Shown: positions 27,087-35,883, counted from the stretch's first letter. The stretch is 40,290 nucleotides of DNA from JANQIV01 sp050117315 (GCA_050117315.1 JASFMY010000050.1:1-40290), one strand, 5' to 3'. The notes: a model not told the origin generated them from the letters alone. Made by a program: numbers and translations.

Positions 27087-27105
27087 CCACCTTCTACGAA
27101 GGTGG
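27087..27105. repeat. Inverted repeat CCACCTTC/GAAGGTGG
   Basis: Perfect 8-bp arms around TAC. The same core CACCTTCT...GAAGGTG recurs at 27287-27311, so the two belong to one palindrome family. Confidence 0.6.
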
Positions 27106-27265
27106 TCATGTAACTATCGGCTATGCCATAAAAGTCTTAATTTTGTTTTAAGAGAACAATTAAGGAGCAATATATCGCTATAGTTGTCAGACCGTATTTA
27201 GCCTAAGTATTAGCCAAATGAAGACAACAAAAAAGCAAAAAAGAATAAAAAGTTTCTGATTTTTA

Positions 27266-27280
27266 GCCCCTTATAGGGGC
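27266..27280. repeat. Inverted repeat GCCCCT/AGGGGC
   Basis: Perfect 6-bp arms around TAT; six bases separate it from the next palindrome. Confidence 0.5.
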
Positions 27281-27286
27281 AACCCA

Positions 27287-27311
27287 AATCCACCTTCTTA
27301 GAAGGTGGATT
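27287..27311. repeat. Inverted repeat with 12-bp arms, CACCTTCT family
   Basis: AATCCACCTTCT (27287-27298) and AGAAGGTGGATT (27300-27311) pair perfectly around a single T. Shares its core with 27087-27105. Confidence 0.65.
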
Positions 27312-27334
27312 CTTTAATTTTACGCTGTATGGAA

Positions 27335-27386
27335 TTTTATAATCGGGTAGGAGGCGGATAAATCCGCCTCCTACCCGATTATAAAA
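27335..27386. repeat. 52-bp perfect palindrome, 25-bp arms
   Basis: The arms run from TTTTATAATCGGG to GGCGGAT (27335-27359) and back from ATCCGCC to AAAA (27362-27386), with only AA at the centre. The stem is GC-rich and flanked by T4 and A4. It could be a very strong bidirectional terminator or a miniature mobile palindrome. Confidence 0.75.
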
Positions 27387-27487
27387 AATGCAAACCACGA
27401 ACTACAAAATGCTTCGTAGATGCTTCATTATGATACTATAGATTGTTTTCGCGGCAAAATGATAATTAATACCGGTATTGGATAATT

Positions 27488-27504
27488 AAACACCTATGGT
27501 GTTT
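27488..27504. terminator. Possible terminator hairpin downstream of GH127 gene
   Basis: AAACACC and GGTGTTT are perfect arms around TAT with T-rich flanks on both strands. A second small hairpin CGGC-TAAC-GCCG with a following ATTTTT lies at 27543-27559. Confidence 0.45.
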
Positions 27505-27627
27505 TTCCTTTTGGGAGATATCTTCTTCTACCATAATCCAAACGGCTAACGCCGATTTTTAATTCTTTTTGAAGGAGTCTTTGGGAAACCCCGACAAACT
27601 CCGTCACAATTATGACACGTCACTATA

Positions 27628-30039
27628 TCATTTTACCTTCCACTCCATTATTCCCGCAGAGATATCTTTTCCCAGTTTTGCATTTAATCTAATTGCTGTT
27701 GTTTTTACGGAGCTGAATTTCACAGTATTGTATTTATCCAAGTCCAACGTGTAAGGGGTTAAGTTTTTAACCGGGTACCACTCATCACCTTTCTTGTATT
27801 TAAGATTCCATTCAGCAGGTGGTTTGCATGTGTAATCATAATGTTCAAAATTCAGCCAGTAAACTTGACTTTCACTAATTGTGTAAGGTTTGTCAAAATC
27901 GTATTGCACCCATTCTTCGGTACCGTTTTTAAGCCACCAGTAAAAATATGCTTTATCAACATCAGTCGATGATTTAGGTTCAAACCCGTCGTTTAAACCG
28001 AATGTCCAGGATGTGGATGAAGACGCTTCACTCTTGGAAGCAATCGTTTCTCCCGATTCCGGTATTACCGCTTCTTCCCCGGCAGGAATCCAAACCAGCA
28101 TATTGCTTTTTCCCCTATTGTTCCATGCGTAATATGGTATTGCTTTTATTGAAATATCTTCATCATGTAAAGTGTTTCCGGCTTTTACAAATTTCTTTCC
28201 TGTAAAATTTATTGTAACAACCCCGGCAAGTAAATCTTCTTCATAGTTGGTTTTAAATTCAGGGCTTCTGTTTATCAAATAGTCAAACAGGTAATCATCG
28301 TTATTGTCTTTTCCTTCAAGGCAGTATACAACCGGCCCGCGCTGCAGCGCTATTTTATTTGTATTATTTTCAACTTTAGCATTTGCAATAATTTCTTTTA
28401 CAGGCATTGGAATTTCTATTGTTACTTCTTCGTTCCCGTTCCATTCTCTTGAAATTACCGCGTATCCTTTTTCTTCCGTGTAAGAATAATCTTCGCCGTT
28501 AACTTTTATTTTAACTTTCTCTTTGTTGTTATTTTTGAATGAATAGAGATCGGAAGGCACAGGTTTATCTTTAGCCCAGCCGGGAATCCTCAACATTAAG
28601 TCAAATTCTGCAGGATTCTCAGTTTTAATTTTTATTTTAACTTTCCCTTCCCACGGGTAATTGCTGAATTGTTCAATTGTCAAATTGTTTTTTTCATTCA
28701 AATTTATGTTTGCTTTTCCTTGTATATAAAGATTTACGTAAACTTTGTCATCTGTATATGCTGCATACTGGTAGCCGGGTATTGATGCCATAAATCTCGT
28801 TACGTTGCTCGGGCAGCAGGCACAGCCGAACCATTCTTGCCTTTCCATTGTACCGTCGCTCTCAAGTATGTTGTCGTAAAAGAAACGGTCGCCGCTTAAC
28901 GAAACACCGGAAAGCATACTGTTATATAAAGTACGCTCAAGTATGTCATAATATTTTGCTTCGCCGGTTAAAAGGAACATGCGGTAGTTCCAGTAAACGT
29001 TGGCAATTGAAGCGCATGTTTCGCAATATGCCGTCATGTTCGGCAGTTCATAGTTATTTCCAAATCCTTCACCCATTCCCCGTGCGCCAATCCCGCCGGT
29101 AATATATAATTTTTTTGATACAACATTTTCCCAGACTCTTTTCAGTGCAAGTTTATATTCTTTGTTGTCTGTTAAAGCGGCAACATCTGCAACGCCGGAA
29201 TAAAGATACCCGAACCTGACTGCATGTCCAACAGCTTCATCCTGTTCAATTATGGGTTTATGATCCTGGCTGTACTGGTTGGGTTCACGGCCGTCGGTAA
29301 GTCTCCCGGCTTCGTCAATAAAATATTTTGCAAGGTTTAGATATTTCTTTTCACCGGTTACCCTGTATAATTTTACAAGTCCCATTTCAATTATGGGATG
29401 TCCCGACGGCCAATGTTTTTGGGAAGGCTCCGGCCCGAACACTGAATTTATAAGGTCTGCATTTTTTAACGCGACATCCAGCAGGGTTCTTTTTCCCGTT
29501 GATATGTAATGAGCTGCAGCCGCTTCGTAAAGGTGTCCGCAGTTATAAAGTTCATGACTGTTAATTTTTTCCCATCTTTCATTGCCCATCCAGCGTATTA
29601 TTCTTTCTCTTTTACAGTTTGTGGTGCGGCATGTGTAAATGTAGCCGTCGTCTTCCTGTGCTGCAGCTATCAGCGTTATCAGGCTATCGACATAATTATC
29701 AAGCTGTTTGTCGTACTGAACGGCAAGTGAAAACGAAGTGCCTTCAATAATTTTATAAACGTCCGTATCGTCAAAAGGGTAATCGCCTTTAAACTCGCCT
29801 TCTTTCAGTCCGCCTGCCACAACGAAGTTATCTATTCTCCCGGTCTCTTCACATTTACGCAAAGCAGTAGGAATTGAAACATTCCGGTTCGCTGCGATTC
29901 TCAGCGTCCAAAAGTTGTCGTTAAATTTTACTTTTGTAAAATCAACAGGTTTAATTTCATATTCACTTAATTCATTATTTGTACACCCTGCTAAAACGCA
30001 GATAATTATTGCAAGCAGTACCGCTTTTTTTGCAAACAT
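27628..30039 (-). CDS. Glycoside hydrolase family 127 lipoprotein (beta-L-arabinofuranosidase type)
   Basis: A lipobox LAGC puts C19 at the mature end of this 803-residue protein, so it is a lipoprotein. The (alpha/alpha)6 catalytic region covers about 35-420. The family's zinc-thiolate site is complete: E340 and C342 in YCETCASI, C408 and C409 in GCACCPSN, and E324 (GMGEGFG) as the acid/base candidate, all at the same spacing as in bifidobacterial HypBA1. Beta domains follow, and the last 140 residues (WTFGLNDGFEP, then EEWVQYDFDKPYTISESQVYW) look like a discoidin-type carbohydrate-binding module. It probably trims L-arabinofuranose from plant or hydroxyproline-linked glycans. No other carbohydrate genes are near. 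Confidence 0.92.
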   Translation of the reverse strand: MFAKKAVLLAIIICVLAGCTNNELSEYEIKPVDFTKVKFNDNFWTLRIAANRNVSIPTALRKCEETGRIDNFVVAGGLKEGEFKGDYPFDDTDVYKIIEGTSFSLAVQYDKQLDNYVDSLITLIAAAQEDDGYIYTCRTTNCKRERIIRWMGNERWEKINSHELYNCGHLYEAAAAHYISTGKRTLLDVALKNADLINSVFGPEPSQKHWPSGHPIIEMGLVKLYRVTGEKKYLNLAKYFIDEAGRLTDGREPNQYSQDHKPIIEQDEAVGHAVRFGYLYSGVADVAALTDNKEYKLALKRVWENVVSKKLYITGGIGARGMGEGFGNNYELPNMTAYCETCASIANVYWNYRMFLLTGEAKYYDILERTLYNSMLSGVSLSGDRFFYDNILESDGTMERQEWFGCACCPSNVTRFMASIPGYQYAAYTDDKVYVNLYIQGKANINLNEKNNLTIEQFSNYPWEGKVKIKIKTENPAEFDLMLRIPGWAKDKPVPSDLYSFKNNNKEKVKIKVNGEDYSYTEEKGYAVISREWNGNEEVTIEIPMPVKEIIANAKVENNTNKIALQRGPVVYCLEGKDNNDDYLFDYLINRSPEFKTNYEEDLLAGVVTINFTGKKFVKAGNTLHDEDISIKAIPYYAWNNRGKSNMLVWIPAGEEAVIPESGETIASKSEASSSTSWTFGLNDGFEPKSSTDVDKAYFYWWLKNGTEEWVQYDFDKPYTISESQVYWLNFEHYDYTCKPPAEWNLKYKKGDEWYPVKNLTPYTLDLDKYNTVKFSSVKTTAIRLNAKLGKDISAGIMEWKVK

Positions 30040-30112
30040 AATTCCACCAATTTATATATAGTTTAGTATTCTGCATTTTAGATCAGCGGTTTTGGTAACG
30101 TTCAAAGTTTTA

Positions 30113-30937
30113 TTAATTCATTTTATCCAGAATATTTTTTTTATATTCCGCCCTGTAAATACCGTCGCCAACATGAGTCCATGAATAAATTTCCAGCCCC
30201 AATTTATTAAGTCTTTCAGCCGTTGTATTGATCCTGTCAATCGGCTCGGGATGGGTTGATAGAAATGTTTCCAATCCGCCGCTCCCGGAGGATATTTTGT
30301 CTTCGTCACGCAGTTTTTCAAAAAAGAATTTTACCGATCCGGGATAATAACGGGTAGACTGCAGGTATTTAATTGAATACTCATCCGCTTCATCCTCGTT
30401 TGACCGGCTGTTGGATAATAAACTTAAACCGGAAAACAAATTTGCAGCCATTACCGAAATCTGTGAAGGATTATTTCCCAAGGCTATGCTTGCAATAATC
30501 TGCAACCCATAAGCCGAAGTAATTCTTTGCGTAGCATGCCTTCTTTCAACGTGAGCAATTTCATGCCCGATAACGCCCGCAAGAGCAGCCTCGGAGTCAA
30601 GATATTTTATTAATCCGGTGTATAAATAAACATACCCGCCGGGCACTGCAAACGCATTTAGGGTAGAGTCGTTTTCAATTATTTCAAGCTGGTAACTATA
30701 AACCGATTTTTTCTTTATTTCGGGAGATTCAAGAATATGCCGGAAAATCCTGTTATCAATATAATTTTTCACTTCTTCATTTTCATAAACGGGATACTCT
30801 TCCCCGTTTTTTCTAATTTCTTGATCAAACTCTTCTCCCAGTTTCACTTCATCGCTGTCGGTAAATAAGTTAATGCCAGTTGAACATGCTGCTATTATTA
30901 ACGCAACAAACAAAATTCTATTAATATTTTTTTTCAT
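30113..30937 (-). CDS. M48-family zinc metalloprotease lipoprotein
   Basis: In this 274-residue protein the signal sequence ends IIAAC (C18), which fits a lipobox. The protease motif is HEIAH at 125-129 in GVIGHEIAHVERRHA, and the third zinc ligand is E181 in SRSNEDEADEYS. The preceding AFAVPGGYVYLYTGL is typical of the BepA/LoiP branch, periplasmic enzymes that check outer-membrane protein assembly. Unlike BepA it has no TPR region after the catalytic domain. It follows the permease gene by 13 bp and is probably co-transcribed from the obg side. Confidence 0.92.
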   Translation of the reverse strand: MKKNINRILFVALIIAACSTGINLFTDSDEVKLGEEFDQEIRKNGEEYPVYENEEVKNYIDNRIFRHILESPEIKKKSVYSYQLEIIENDSTLNAFAVPGGYVYLYTGLIKYLDSEAALAGVIGHEIAHVERRHATQRITSAYGLQIIASIALGNNPSQISVMAANLFSGLSLLSNSRSNEDEADEYSIKYLQSTRYYPGSVKFFFEKLRDEDKISSGSGGLETFLSTHPEPIDRINTTAERLNKLGLEIYSWTHVGDGIYRAEYKKNILDKMN

Positions 30938-30950
30938 TTTATTTTCACCC

Positions 30951-31961
30951 TCATGTTGAAATGTTAAATCTTTTTCTTAATAAATAAATAAACACCGGGG
31001 CACCTACCAGCGCCGTTATTACTCCAACCGGAAGCTCAGCCGGCGCTATAATTGTTCTTGCCAGCGTATCGCTTAAAAGCAAAAACATTGCACCGATAAA
31101 AAATGAAAAAGGAATTACCACCCTGTTGTCAACGCCAAATATTAACCTGCAGACATGAGGAATTAGTAACCCCACAAAACCGATAATTCCCGAAACAGAA
31201 ACAATAGCACCCACCAAAAAGCTCGATAAAATATAAGCCAAGTTTTTTAATAATTCAGTATTAATTCCCAGATGTTTTGCATTTTCTGTTCCTATTGAAA
31301 GTACGTTGAACTTCTGTGAATTAATCGAAAGAATTATTGCGATAAATATACTAACCGGGAGCAGGTAATACGAGGTAAATTTTTCTGCAGAAGATAAATT
31401 ACCGAGCGCCCAGAAAACGGCATTCCTCAATGTGTTGTCAAGCAGTATCATCATCAACATTATTAATGCTGAAAAGAAAGCGCCTACCATAACGCCCGAT
31501 AAAAGTAAAACGTTCGGTTCAATTTCACCAAATCTTTTCCCTATAAAAAAAACAAGGAATATTACGGAGAGCGCTCCGGCAAATGCTAAAAACTGTGTCC
31601 AGAAAAAAGAAAGCCCCAGCAAAAAAGAGAGAACCGCACCGAAAGTTCCGCCGCTTGAAACTCCCAGGATGTAAGGCTCAGCCAGCGGGTTCATTAATAT
31701 AGCTTGAAACACGGCGCCGGTAACGGACAATCCGCCGCCTATTGCAATTGCTAATAAAATTCTCGGTAGTCGGATTTCGAGTATTATCGTTCGCAAAGCT
31801 TCATTATTTTTCTCAAACGAAAAAACCGACAGCATTTCTTTAAACGAAATATTATAGGTACCTATCATTAAACAGGTTATTGAAATTGCAATTAAGAGCA
31901 GTAGCAGGATAACAATTTTTAAGAAATATCTGGAATTAATTAATTGTGAAGTTGCATCCAT
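30951..31961 (-). CDS. FecCD/BtuC-type ABC transporter permease
   Basis: The 336-residue protein has about ten membrane helices and the family patterns: EIRLPRILLAIAIGGGLSVTGAVFQAILMNPLAEPYILGVSSGG in the N-terminal half, quoted here as its parts RLPRILLAIAIGG and NPLAEPYILGVSSG, and GIIGFVGLLIPHVCRLIFG near 255-275. It would import iron-siderophore, haem or cobalamin. The ATPase and binding protein normally beside it are absent from the window. Its ATG lies inside the last 22 bases of obg, so it is translationally coupled to a ribosome-assembly gene, an unusual arrangement. Confidence 0.92.
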   Translation of the reverse strand: MDATSQLINSRYFLKIVILLLLLIAISITCLMIGTYNISFKEMLSVFSFEKNNEALRTIILEIRLPRILLAIAIGGGLSVTGAVFQAILMNPLAEPYILGVSSGGTFGAVLSFLLGLSFFWTQFLAFAGALSVIFLVFFIGKRFGEIEPNVLLLSGVMVGAFFSALIMLMMILLDNTLRNAVFWALGNLSSAEKFTSYYLLPVSIFIAIILSINSQKFNVLSIGTENAKHLGINTELLKNLAYILSSFLVGAIVSVSGIIGFVGLLIPHVCRLIFGVDNRVVIPFSFFIGAMFLLLSDTLARTIIAPAELPVGVITALVGAPVFIYLLRKRFNIST

Positions 31962-32923
31962 AAGTAATCAAGTATTTCTTGTATGCCGTTTTTAGTAACC
32001 GATGAGCAAATGAAAACCGGCCCGTCATAGCTTTTTATTTTTTTTGATTTTATTACGGTTAATTCTTCTTCATTCAGGATATCTGATTTTGCTAACGCTA
32101 CAAATTTTCTTTTTGACGATAATATTTCACTATGGTTATTAAGTTCGCTAATTAGAGTATCATACTGTTGCTGTATTTTTCCTTCCGATAAATCAAGCAT
32201 AATTAAAAGTATTTCTGTTCTTTCTACGTGCCGCAGAAACTGCAGCCCCAATCCTTTACCTTCGTGGGCTCCTTCAATAATTCCGGGGATATCTGCAATA
32301 ACCATGCTTTGATAATCCCTGTAATTGACAATCCCGAGATTCGGAGATAATGTTGTAAAGGGATAATCAGCAATTTTAGGTTTTGCAGCAGACACGGTTG
32401 AAATGAAAGTTGACTTACCCGCATTGGGAAATCCGACCAATCCAACGTCCGCAATAAGTTTTAATTCCAGCACAAGATTTTTTTCTTCGCCTTCTTTGCC
32501 GTCTTCAGCAAATCTCGGTGCTTGATTTGTAGGAGTAGCAAATTTACTGTTGCCTTTTCCTCCTTTTCCTCCTTTTACAATTACAACAGACATACCTTTT
32601 TCGGTTAGGTCTGCAACTGTTTCTCCATGTTCATCTTTTACTAATGTACCTACAGGCACTTTAATTTCAATATTGTTACCGTTCTTACCGTCTTTTAAGG
32701 AGCCTTCACCCCTTGCGCCGTTTGGAGCAATATATTTCTTTTTGTACCTGAAATCCAAAAGTGTATTTAGATTGGAATCGGCAATAAAAATAATATCGCC
32801 GCCGTTGCCGCCGTTGCCGCCGGCAGGCCCGCCTTTGGGAACATACTTTTCCCTCCGGAATGCAACAGCGCCATCGCCGCCGTTACCTGCCTTCACATAA
32901 ATTTCGGCCTGGTCAATAAACAT
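31940..32923 (-). CDS. obg: GTPase Obg/CgtA
   Basis: The 327-residue protein has the glycine-rich Obg fold at 1-157 (GGPAGGNGGNGGDI, GGKGGKGN) and the G domain after it: G1 GFPNAGKS at 164-171, G3 DIPGIIEGAHEGKGLG from 211, and G4 AKSD in place of the common NKxD. The protein binds the 50S subunit and links late ribosome assembly to nucleotide levels. The short form lacks the extra C-terminal OCT domain of some Obg proteins. It begins two bases after the stop of the acidic 815-aa protein. Confidence 0.96.
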   Translation of the reverse strand: MFIDQAEIYVKAGNGGDGAVAFRREKYVPKGGPAGGNGGNGGDIIFIADSNLNTLLDFRYKKKYIAPNGARGEGSLKDGKNGNNIEIKVPVGTLVKDEHGETVADLTEKGMSVVIVKGGKGGKGNSKFATPTNQAPRFAEDGKEGEEKNLVLELKLIADVGLVGFPNAGKSTFISTVSAAKPKIADYPFTTLSPNLGIVNYRDYQSMVIADIPGIIEGAHEGKGLGLQFLRHVERTEILLIMLDLSEGKIQQQYDTLISELNNHSEILSSKRKFVALAKSDILNEEELTVIKSKKIKSYDGPVFICSSVTKNGIQEILDYLWMQLHN

Positions 32924-32925
32924 TT

Positions 32926-35373
32926 TTAATTTTCAAAATATTCCGAAATGATATCAAAAAACTTAATGGCTTCTTTCGAGGTGGCTTCAATACCGTTTTC
33001 TTTCATATACTCATTTAAATTGTAATGCGCTTCGTTAACAGACGAGCATTCCGTCAGCTTTTCTACTAAGTCAGCGAACTCTTCCATATCATTATCAAAT
33101 AATTTTTCAACAATTTTCTTCATATATTTATTTTCCATAATGTTAGAAAGGTCAACTTTTCCACTTTTTATAATATCGTTTCCCTCGTCCGCTTTTAAGT
33201 CATTTTCTTTTTCTTCAATTTTCAATTCTTCTTCCGCAGTTTTTTCTTCAGGCTGTTCAAAAACTTCTTCCGTTTTATTTTCAACCTCTTCCGGGGCTGT
33301 TACCTCAGCTTCTTCTTCAATACTAAATTCATAATCTTCCAGTTCATCATCAACCTGAATTTCTTCGTACTCATCGGCGTCTTCTTCAAGTTCTATTTTT
33401 TCATCAAAGAAAGACGGCTGCACAAAACCGGAGCTTTGGGAAGCGTTTGATTCTTTATCATCAACTTTTATTTCATTATTATTTTCAAGCTCTGCTTCAC
33501 CTGCTATATCATCTGATTCTTCCGTTTTTAATTCGGGCTCATTAACTTCTTCTTTATGTTCGACAAAACTTTCCGCTATATCAGTATCTGTCTCACTACT
33601 ATCTGTATTTAACATCTCGTCTTCTATCGTAATAATATTTTCAAAATGTTCGTTAATGTTAATATCTTCGGTGAAATCTTCTTCATCCTTAACGGGCTCA
33701 TGTTTGCTTTCGTTCTCAGAGTTGAATTCAATCACAATTTCATCAAGTTTATCTTCAATTCTTTCTTCGGCGTTATTATCAAAGACTTTCTCTTCTATGA
33801 TTCCCTCCTCTTCAAAAGGAGTTTCATCTTCGGATAGGGTTTCCGAATCCATCTTAAAACTTACTACATCATCTTCTTCGGAAATGGTTTCTTCATCACT
33901 GCTGTTAAATATTATTTCTTCTTCTCCCTGAATATCAGTGAAAATATCTTCTTCTGTTTCACTACTTAATTCAGGTTCAGTCTCTTCGGTTACTTCCCCT
34001 TCAACATTTTCAATTATTTCAGGCTGGTTACTTTCTGCTGTTTGAATATCGTCCTGATTAGATTCAAGGATTTCCGCCGGCTCAGTTCCTTTCTCGAAAT
34101 CTTCTCCAAATTCTTCTTTAAATATATCCATATCATTTGATATTACCTCTTCAAGACCCTCGTAAACCAGTACCTCTTGCCTGACGTCGGTAGCTGCTTC
34201 TAGTTCTTCTGTTGATTCCTCTTCGGTAATTTTTTCATCGGTGACTAAATCAGCCTGATCTTCTTCTTTAATAATGTTAATATCTTCAGCATGTTCCGGT
34301 TCTTCATGCTGTAACTGTTCAATCTCGTCAACCGGTTCAGGTTCTTCCGGCTGCAATTGATCGATCTCGTCAATCGGTTCCGGTTCTTCATTAACCGGGA
34401 GGTCTTCTAAAACCGGCTCAGGAACGGGGATTGTTTCTTCAACTATTATTTCTTCTTCAATTTTGTTTTCTTCCAATTCAAACTTTTCTTCCGGTTCAAG
34501 TTCATATTCCGGTTCGATTATTTCTTCACCAACAATTTCTTCTTTTACTTCAATACTTTCTGTGGCCAGCTGCGGTATTTTTTCTTCTTCAAATTCTTCG
34601 GTGTCATCTTCCCTGTGAAGTTTGACTTTTTTAAGAATCGCCAATAAGTCGGAAACTTCATATTTATATTTTTCTTCTCCTTCAGTTGATTTCTTTAAAA
34701 TATCGACATGTTCAATAAGGCCTTTCTCTTTAAGGAATCCCTCAACAGCTTTAATAGGAACTTTTGATTTATTGGTGTTGCCGATGTTCAAAAATTCCGC
34801 TATGGAATTAAGGCTGGTCTCAAGCATATCGTTCAGATAACTGTCTATCCCGATCTTATCTATTTTAACAAGCAACTGTTTGAACTCGGAATTGTTCAAC
34901 GAGAGAAGTTTCTTTTTGTTCAAGTATGATATGAGCACATCGTTTAGATAATCGTAGTAGTATACATAATTTAGAATTTGTTTTATTTCCAGTGTAGTCT
35001 TGTGTTCTTCTTCGTCATAAATAAATTTTAGAAGAGACCAGTTAGGCCGGACAAGGAAGTTAATGTTAAATGATGTTGCATGAAGAATTAATTTTTTGAT
35101 GTAATCAAGTGAAAACCTTTTGGTTCCTTTTACTTCTTTACTTATCAGGGCAAAGTAGTGATTTATTTTTTCACTGCTGTAATCAAAAACCGAATCCCTC
35201 AACATCTTTTGGCGGTCTTCAAATATCAAGTAATCAATTTCAGCAGATATATATTTAAGTATGGCGGGATGTAAATCCGCCGAGATTAATTGGTCGTAAG
35301 TTAAAAAGGAACCGATCTTTTTTACTTTGTTGAGATTAAAGTCGTATATAAATTTTATTTCTCGCTCAAACAT
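32926..35373 (-). CDS. Large acidic protein with folded ends and a Glu-rich linker, function unknown
   Basis: Three zones are visible in this 815-residue protein. Residues 1-250 are a balanced, mostly helical domain (FLTYDQLISADLHPAILKYI, YYYDYLNDVLISYL). Residues about 255-735 are a low-complexity linker dominated by Glu, with Asp, Pro and Ile, including two tandem copies of an EEPEPxDEIxQLQ unit near 325-355. Residues 740-815 form a compact helical end (YMKKIVEKLFDNDMEEFADLVEKL). There is no signal peptide or membrane segment. The linker is presumably disordered and strongly negative. Tight linkage to obg (2-bp gap) hints at a role near ribosomes or nucleic acids, but no domain is recognised. 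The start has no clear ribosome binding site. Confidence 0.85.
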   Translation of the reverse strand: MFEREIKFIYDFNLNKVKKIGSFLTYDQLISADLHPAILKYISAEIDYLIFEDRQKMLRDSVFDYSSEKINHYFALISKEVKGTKRFSLDYIKKLILHATSFNINFLVRPNWSLLKFIYDEEEHKTTLEIKQILNYVYYYDYLNDVLISYLNKKKLLSLNNSEFKQLLVKIDKIGIDSYLNDMLETSLNSIAEFLNIGNTNKSKVPIKAVEGFLKEKGLIEHVDILKKSTEGEEKYKYEVSDLLAILKKVKLHREDDTEEFEEEKIPQLATESIEVKEEIVGEEIIEPEYELEPEEKFELEENKIEEEIIVEETIPVPEPVLEDLPVNEEPEPIDEIDQLQPEEPEPVDEIEQLQHEEPEHAEDINIIKEEDQADLVTDEKITEEESTEELEAATDVRQEVLVYEGLEEVISNDMDIFKEEFGEDFEKGTEPAEILESNQDDIQTAESNQPEIIENVEGEVTEETEPELSSETEEDIFTDIQGEEEIIFNSSDEETISEEDDVVSFKMDSETLSEDETPFEEEGIIEEKVFDNNAEERIEDKLDEIVIEFNSENESKHEPVKDEEDFTEDININEHFENIITIEDEMLNTDSSETDTDIAESFVEHKEEVNEPELKTEESDDIAGEAELENNNEIKVDDKESNASQSSGFVQPSFFDEKIELEEDADEYEEIQVDDELEDYEFSIEEEAEVTAPEEVENKTEEVFEQPEEKTAEEELKIEEKENDLKADEGNDIIKSGKVDLSNIMENKYMKKIVEKLFDNDMEEFADLVEKLTECSSVNEAHYNLNEYMKENGIEATSKEAIKFFDIISEYFEN

Positions 35374-35471
35374 AAAATCAATAGTCTACCAAACTATTAT
35401 GCAATTATTCTAAATAAATAATACAAAAATGAAACAAAAAAATCCCGATTAAATCAATTATGTGATTAGTG

Positions 35472-35558
35472 TTACTTGTTTTTTAATCTTTTTAAGATTG
35501 TCTGAATGGATTGGTGAATTTGAGATAGAATTTCTGAGACTAATTCTTCATTATACAT
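35472..35558 (-). pseudogene. Truncated HEPN (DUF86) toxin, first 28 residues only
   Basis: The frame reads MYNEELVSEILSQIHQSIQT, then ILKRLKNK and a stop. This matches the first helix of DUF86/HEPN proteins that pair with MNT nucleotidyltransferases. The family is about 110 residues long and its RNase motif (RxxxxH) lies near the end, so that motif is missing. The ATG overlaps the last 8 bases of the MNT gene, the normal arrangement of intact pairs. No continuation is found downstream in any frame. Confidence 0.6.
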
Positions 35559-35844
35559 ATACAGCCTCATTATCAATATGCTTCTTGAGAAACGGGTTCA
35601 TCTTCTCCCTGTATCTTACTATGTCTATCTCCAAGCCCAGATGTTCTTCCAAATCTTGTTTGATTGCAATTAGACGAAATAAATCATGAGAATCCAAATC
35701 AACAACAATATCAATATCATTAAAATCATCTTTTGATTCTTTAGCTAAAGAACCGAAAATTCCCATCTTTTTTATACCATATTCTTCTTGATGCAATTCT
35801 TTATATTTTTTTATCAAATCAAATATTTTTTCTTTTTTTTTCAT
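35551..35844 (-). CDS. MNT-type nucleotidyltransferase (antitoxin of an MNT/HEPN pair)
   Basis: In this 97-residue protein the nucleotidyltransferase motif GS-x10-DxD is complete (GSLAKESKDDFNDIDI), followed by a second acidic strand in LGLEIDIV. Minimal nucleotidyltransferases of this size neutralise HEPN RNases by adding AMP groups to a tyrosine near the toxin's active site. Its partner here is only a fragment, so the protein may have no target or act on another HEPN. The ATG at 35844 is followed by nine A residues, a tract able to slip. A TTG 27 bases earlier is in frame but less likely. Confidence 0.82.
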   Translation of the reverse strand: MKKKEKIFDLIKKYKELHQEEYGIKKMGIFGSLAKESKDDFNDIDIVVDLDSHDLFRLIAIKQDLEEHLGLEIDIVRYREKMNPFLKKHIDNEAVYV

Positions 35845-35883
35845 AGCGATTACTATTAAACTGTTGAGCAACCATTTAAAAAT

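Larger units (their letters stand above)
26826..27627. other. Long intergenic stretch: GC-richer block and palindrome cluster, no credible gene
   Basis: About 26935-27060 is visibly richer in GC than its surroundings and is open in several frames on both strands. None of these frames has a ribosome binding site or recognisable domain. From 27087 to 27504 there are five separate inverted repeats. The stretch resembles a dispersed non-coding element or a decayed mobile element more than a gene. Confidence 0.5.

Noticed and set aside
26860..27151. Overlapping open frames of 60-73 codons in the GC-richer block
   Set aside because: They lie in several frames on both strands at the same place, lack ribosome binding sites and show no domain; openness follows from the composition.
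27087..27386. CRISPR array
   Set aside because: The palindromes differ in sequence and spacing; there are no regularly spaced direct repeats and no cas genes.
26860..27620. Complete insertion sequence in the long intergenic stretch
   Set aside because: No transposase frame, no matching terminal inverted repeats at both ends and no target duplication can be seen.
32550..32900. 116-codon plus-strand frame opposite obg
   Set aside because: Pro/Phe/Ser-rich antisense reading of the glycine-rich Obg domain; no ribosome binding site.
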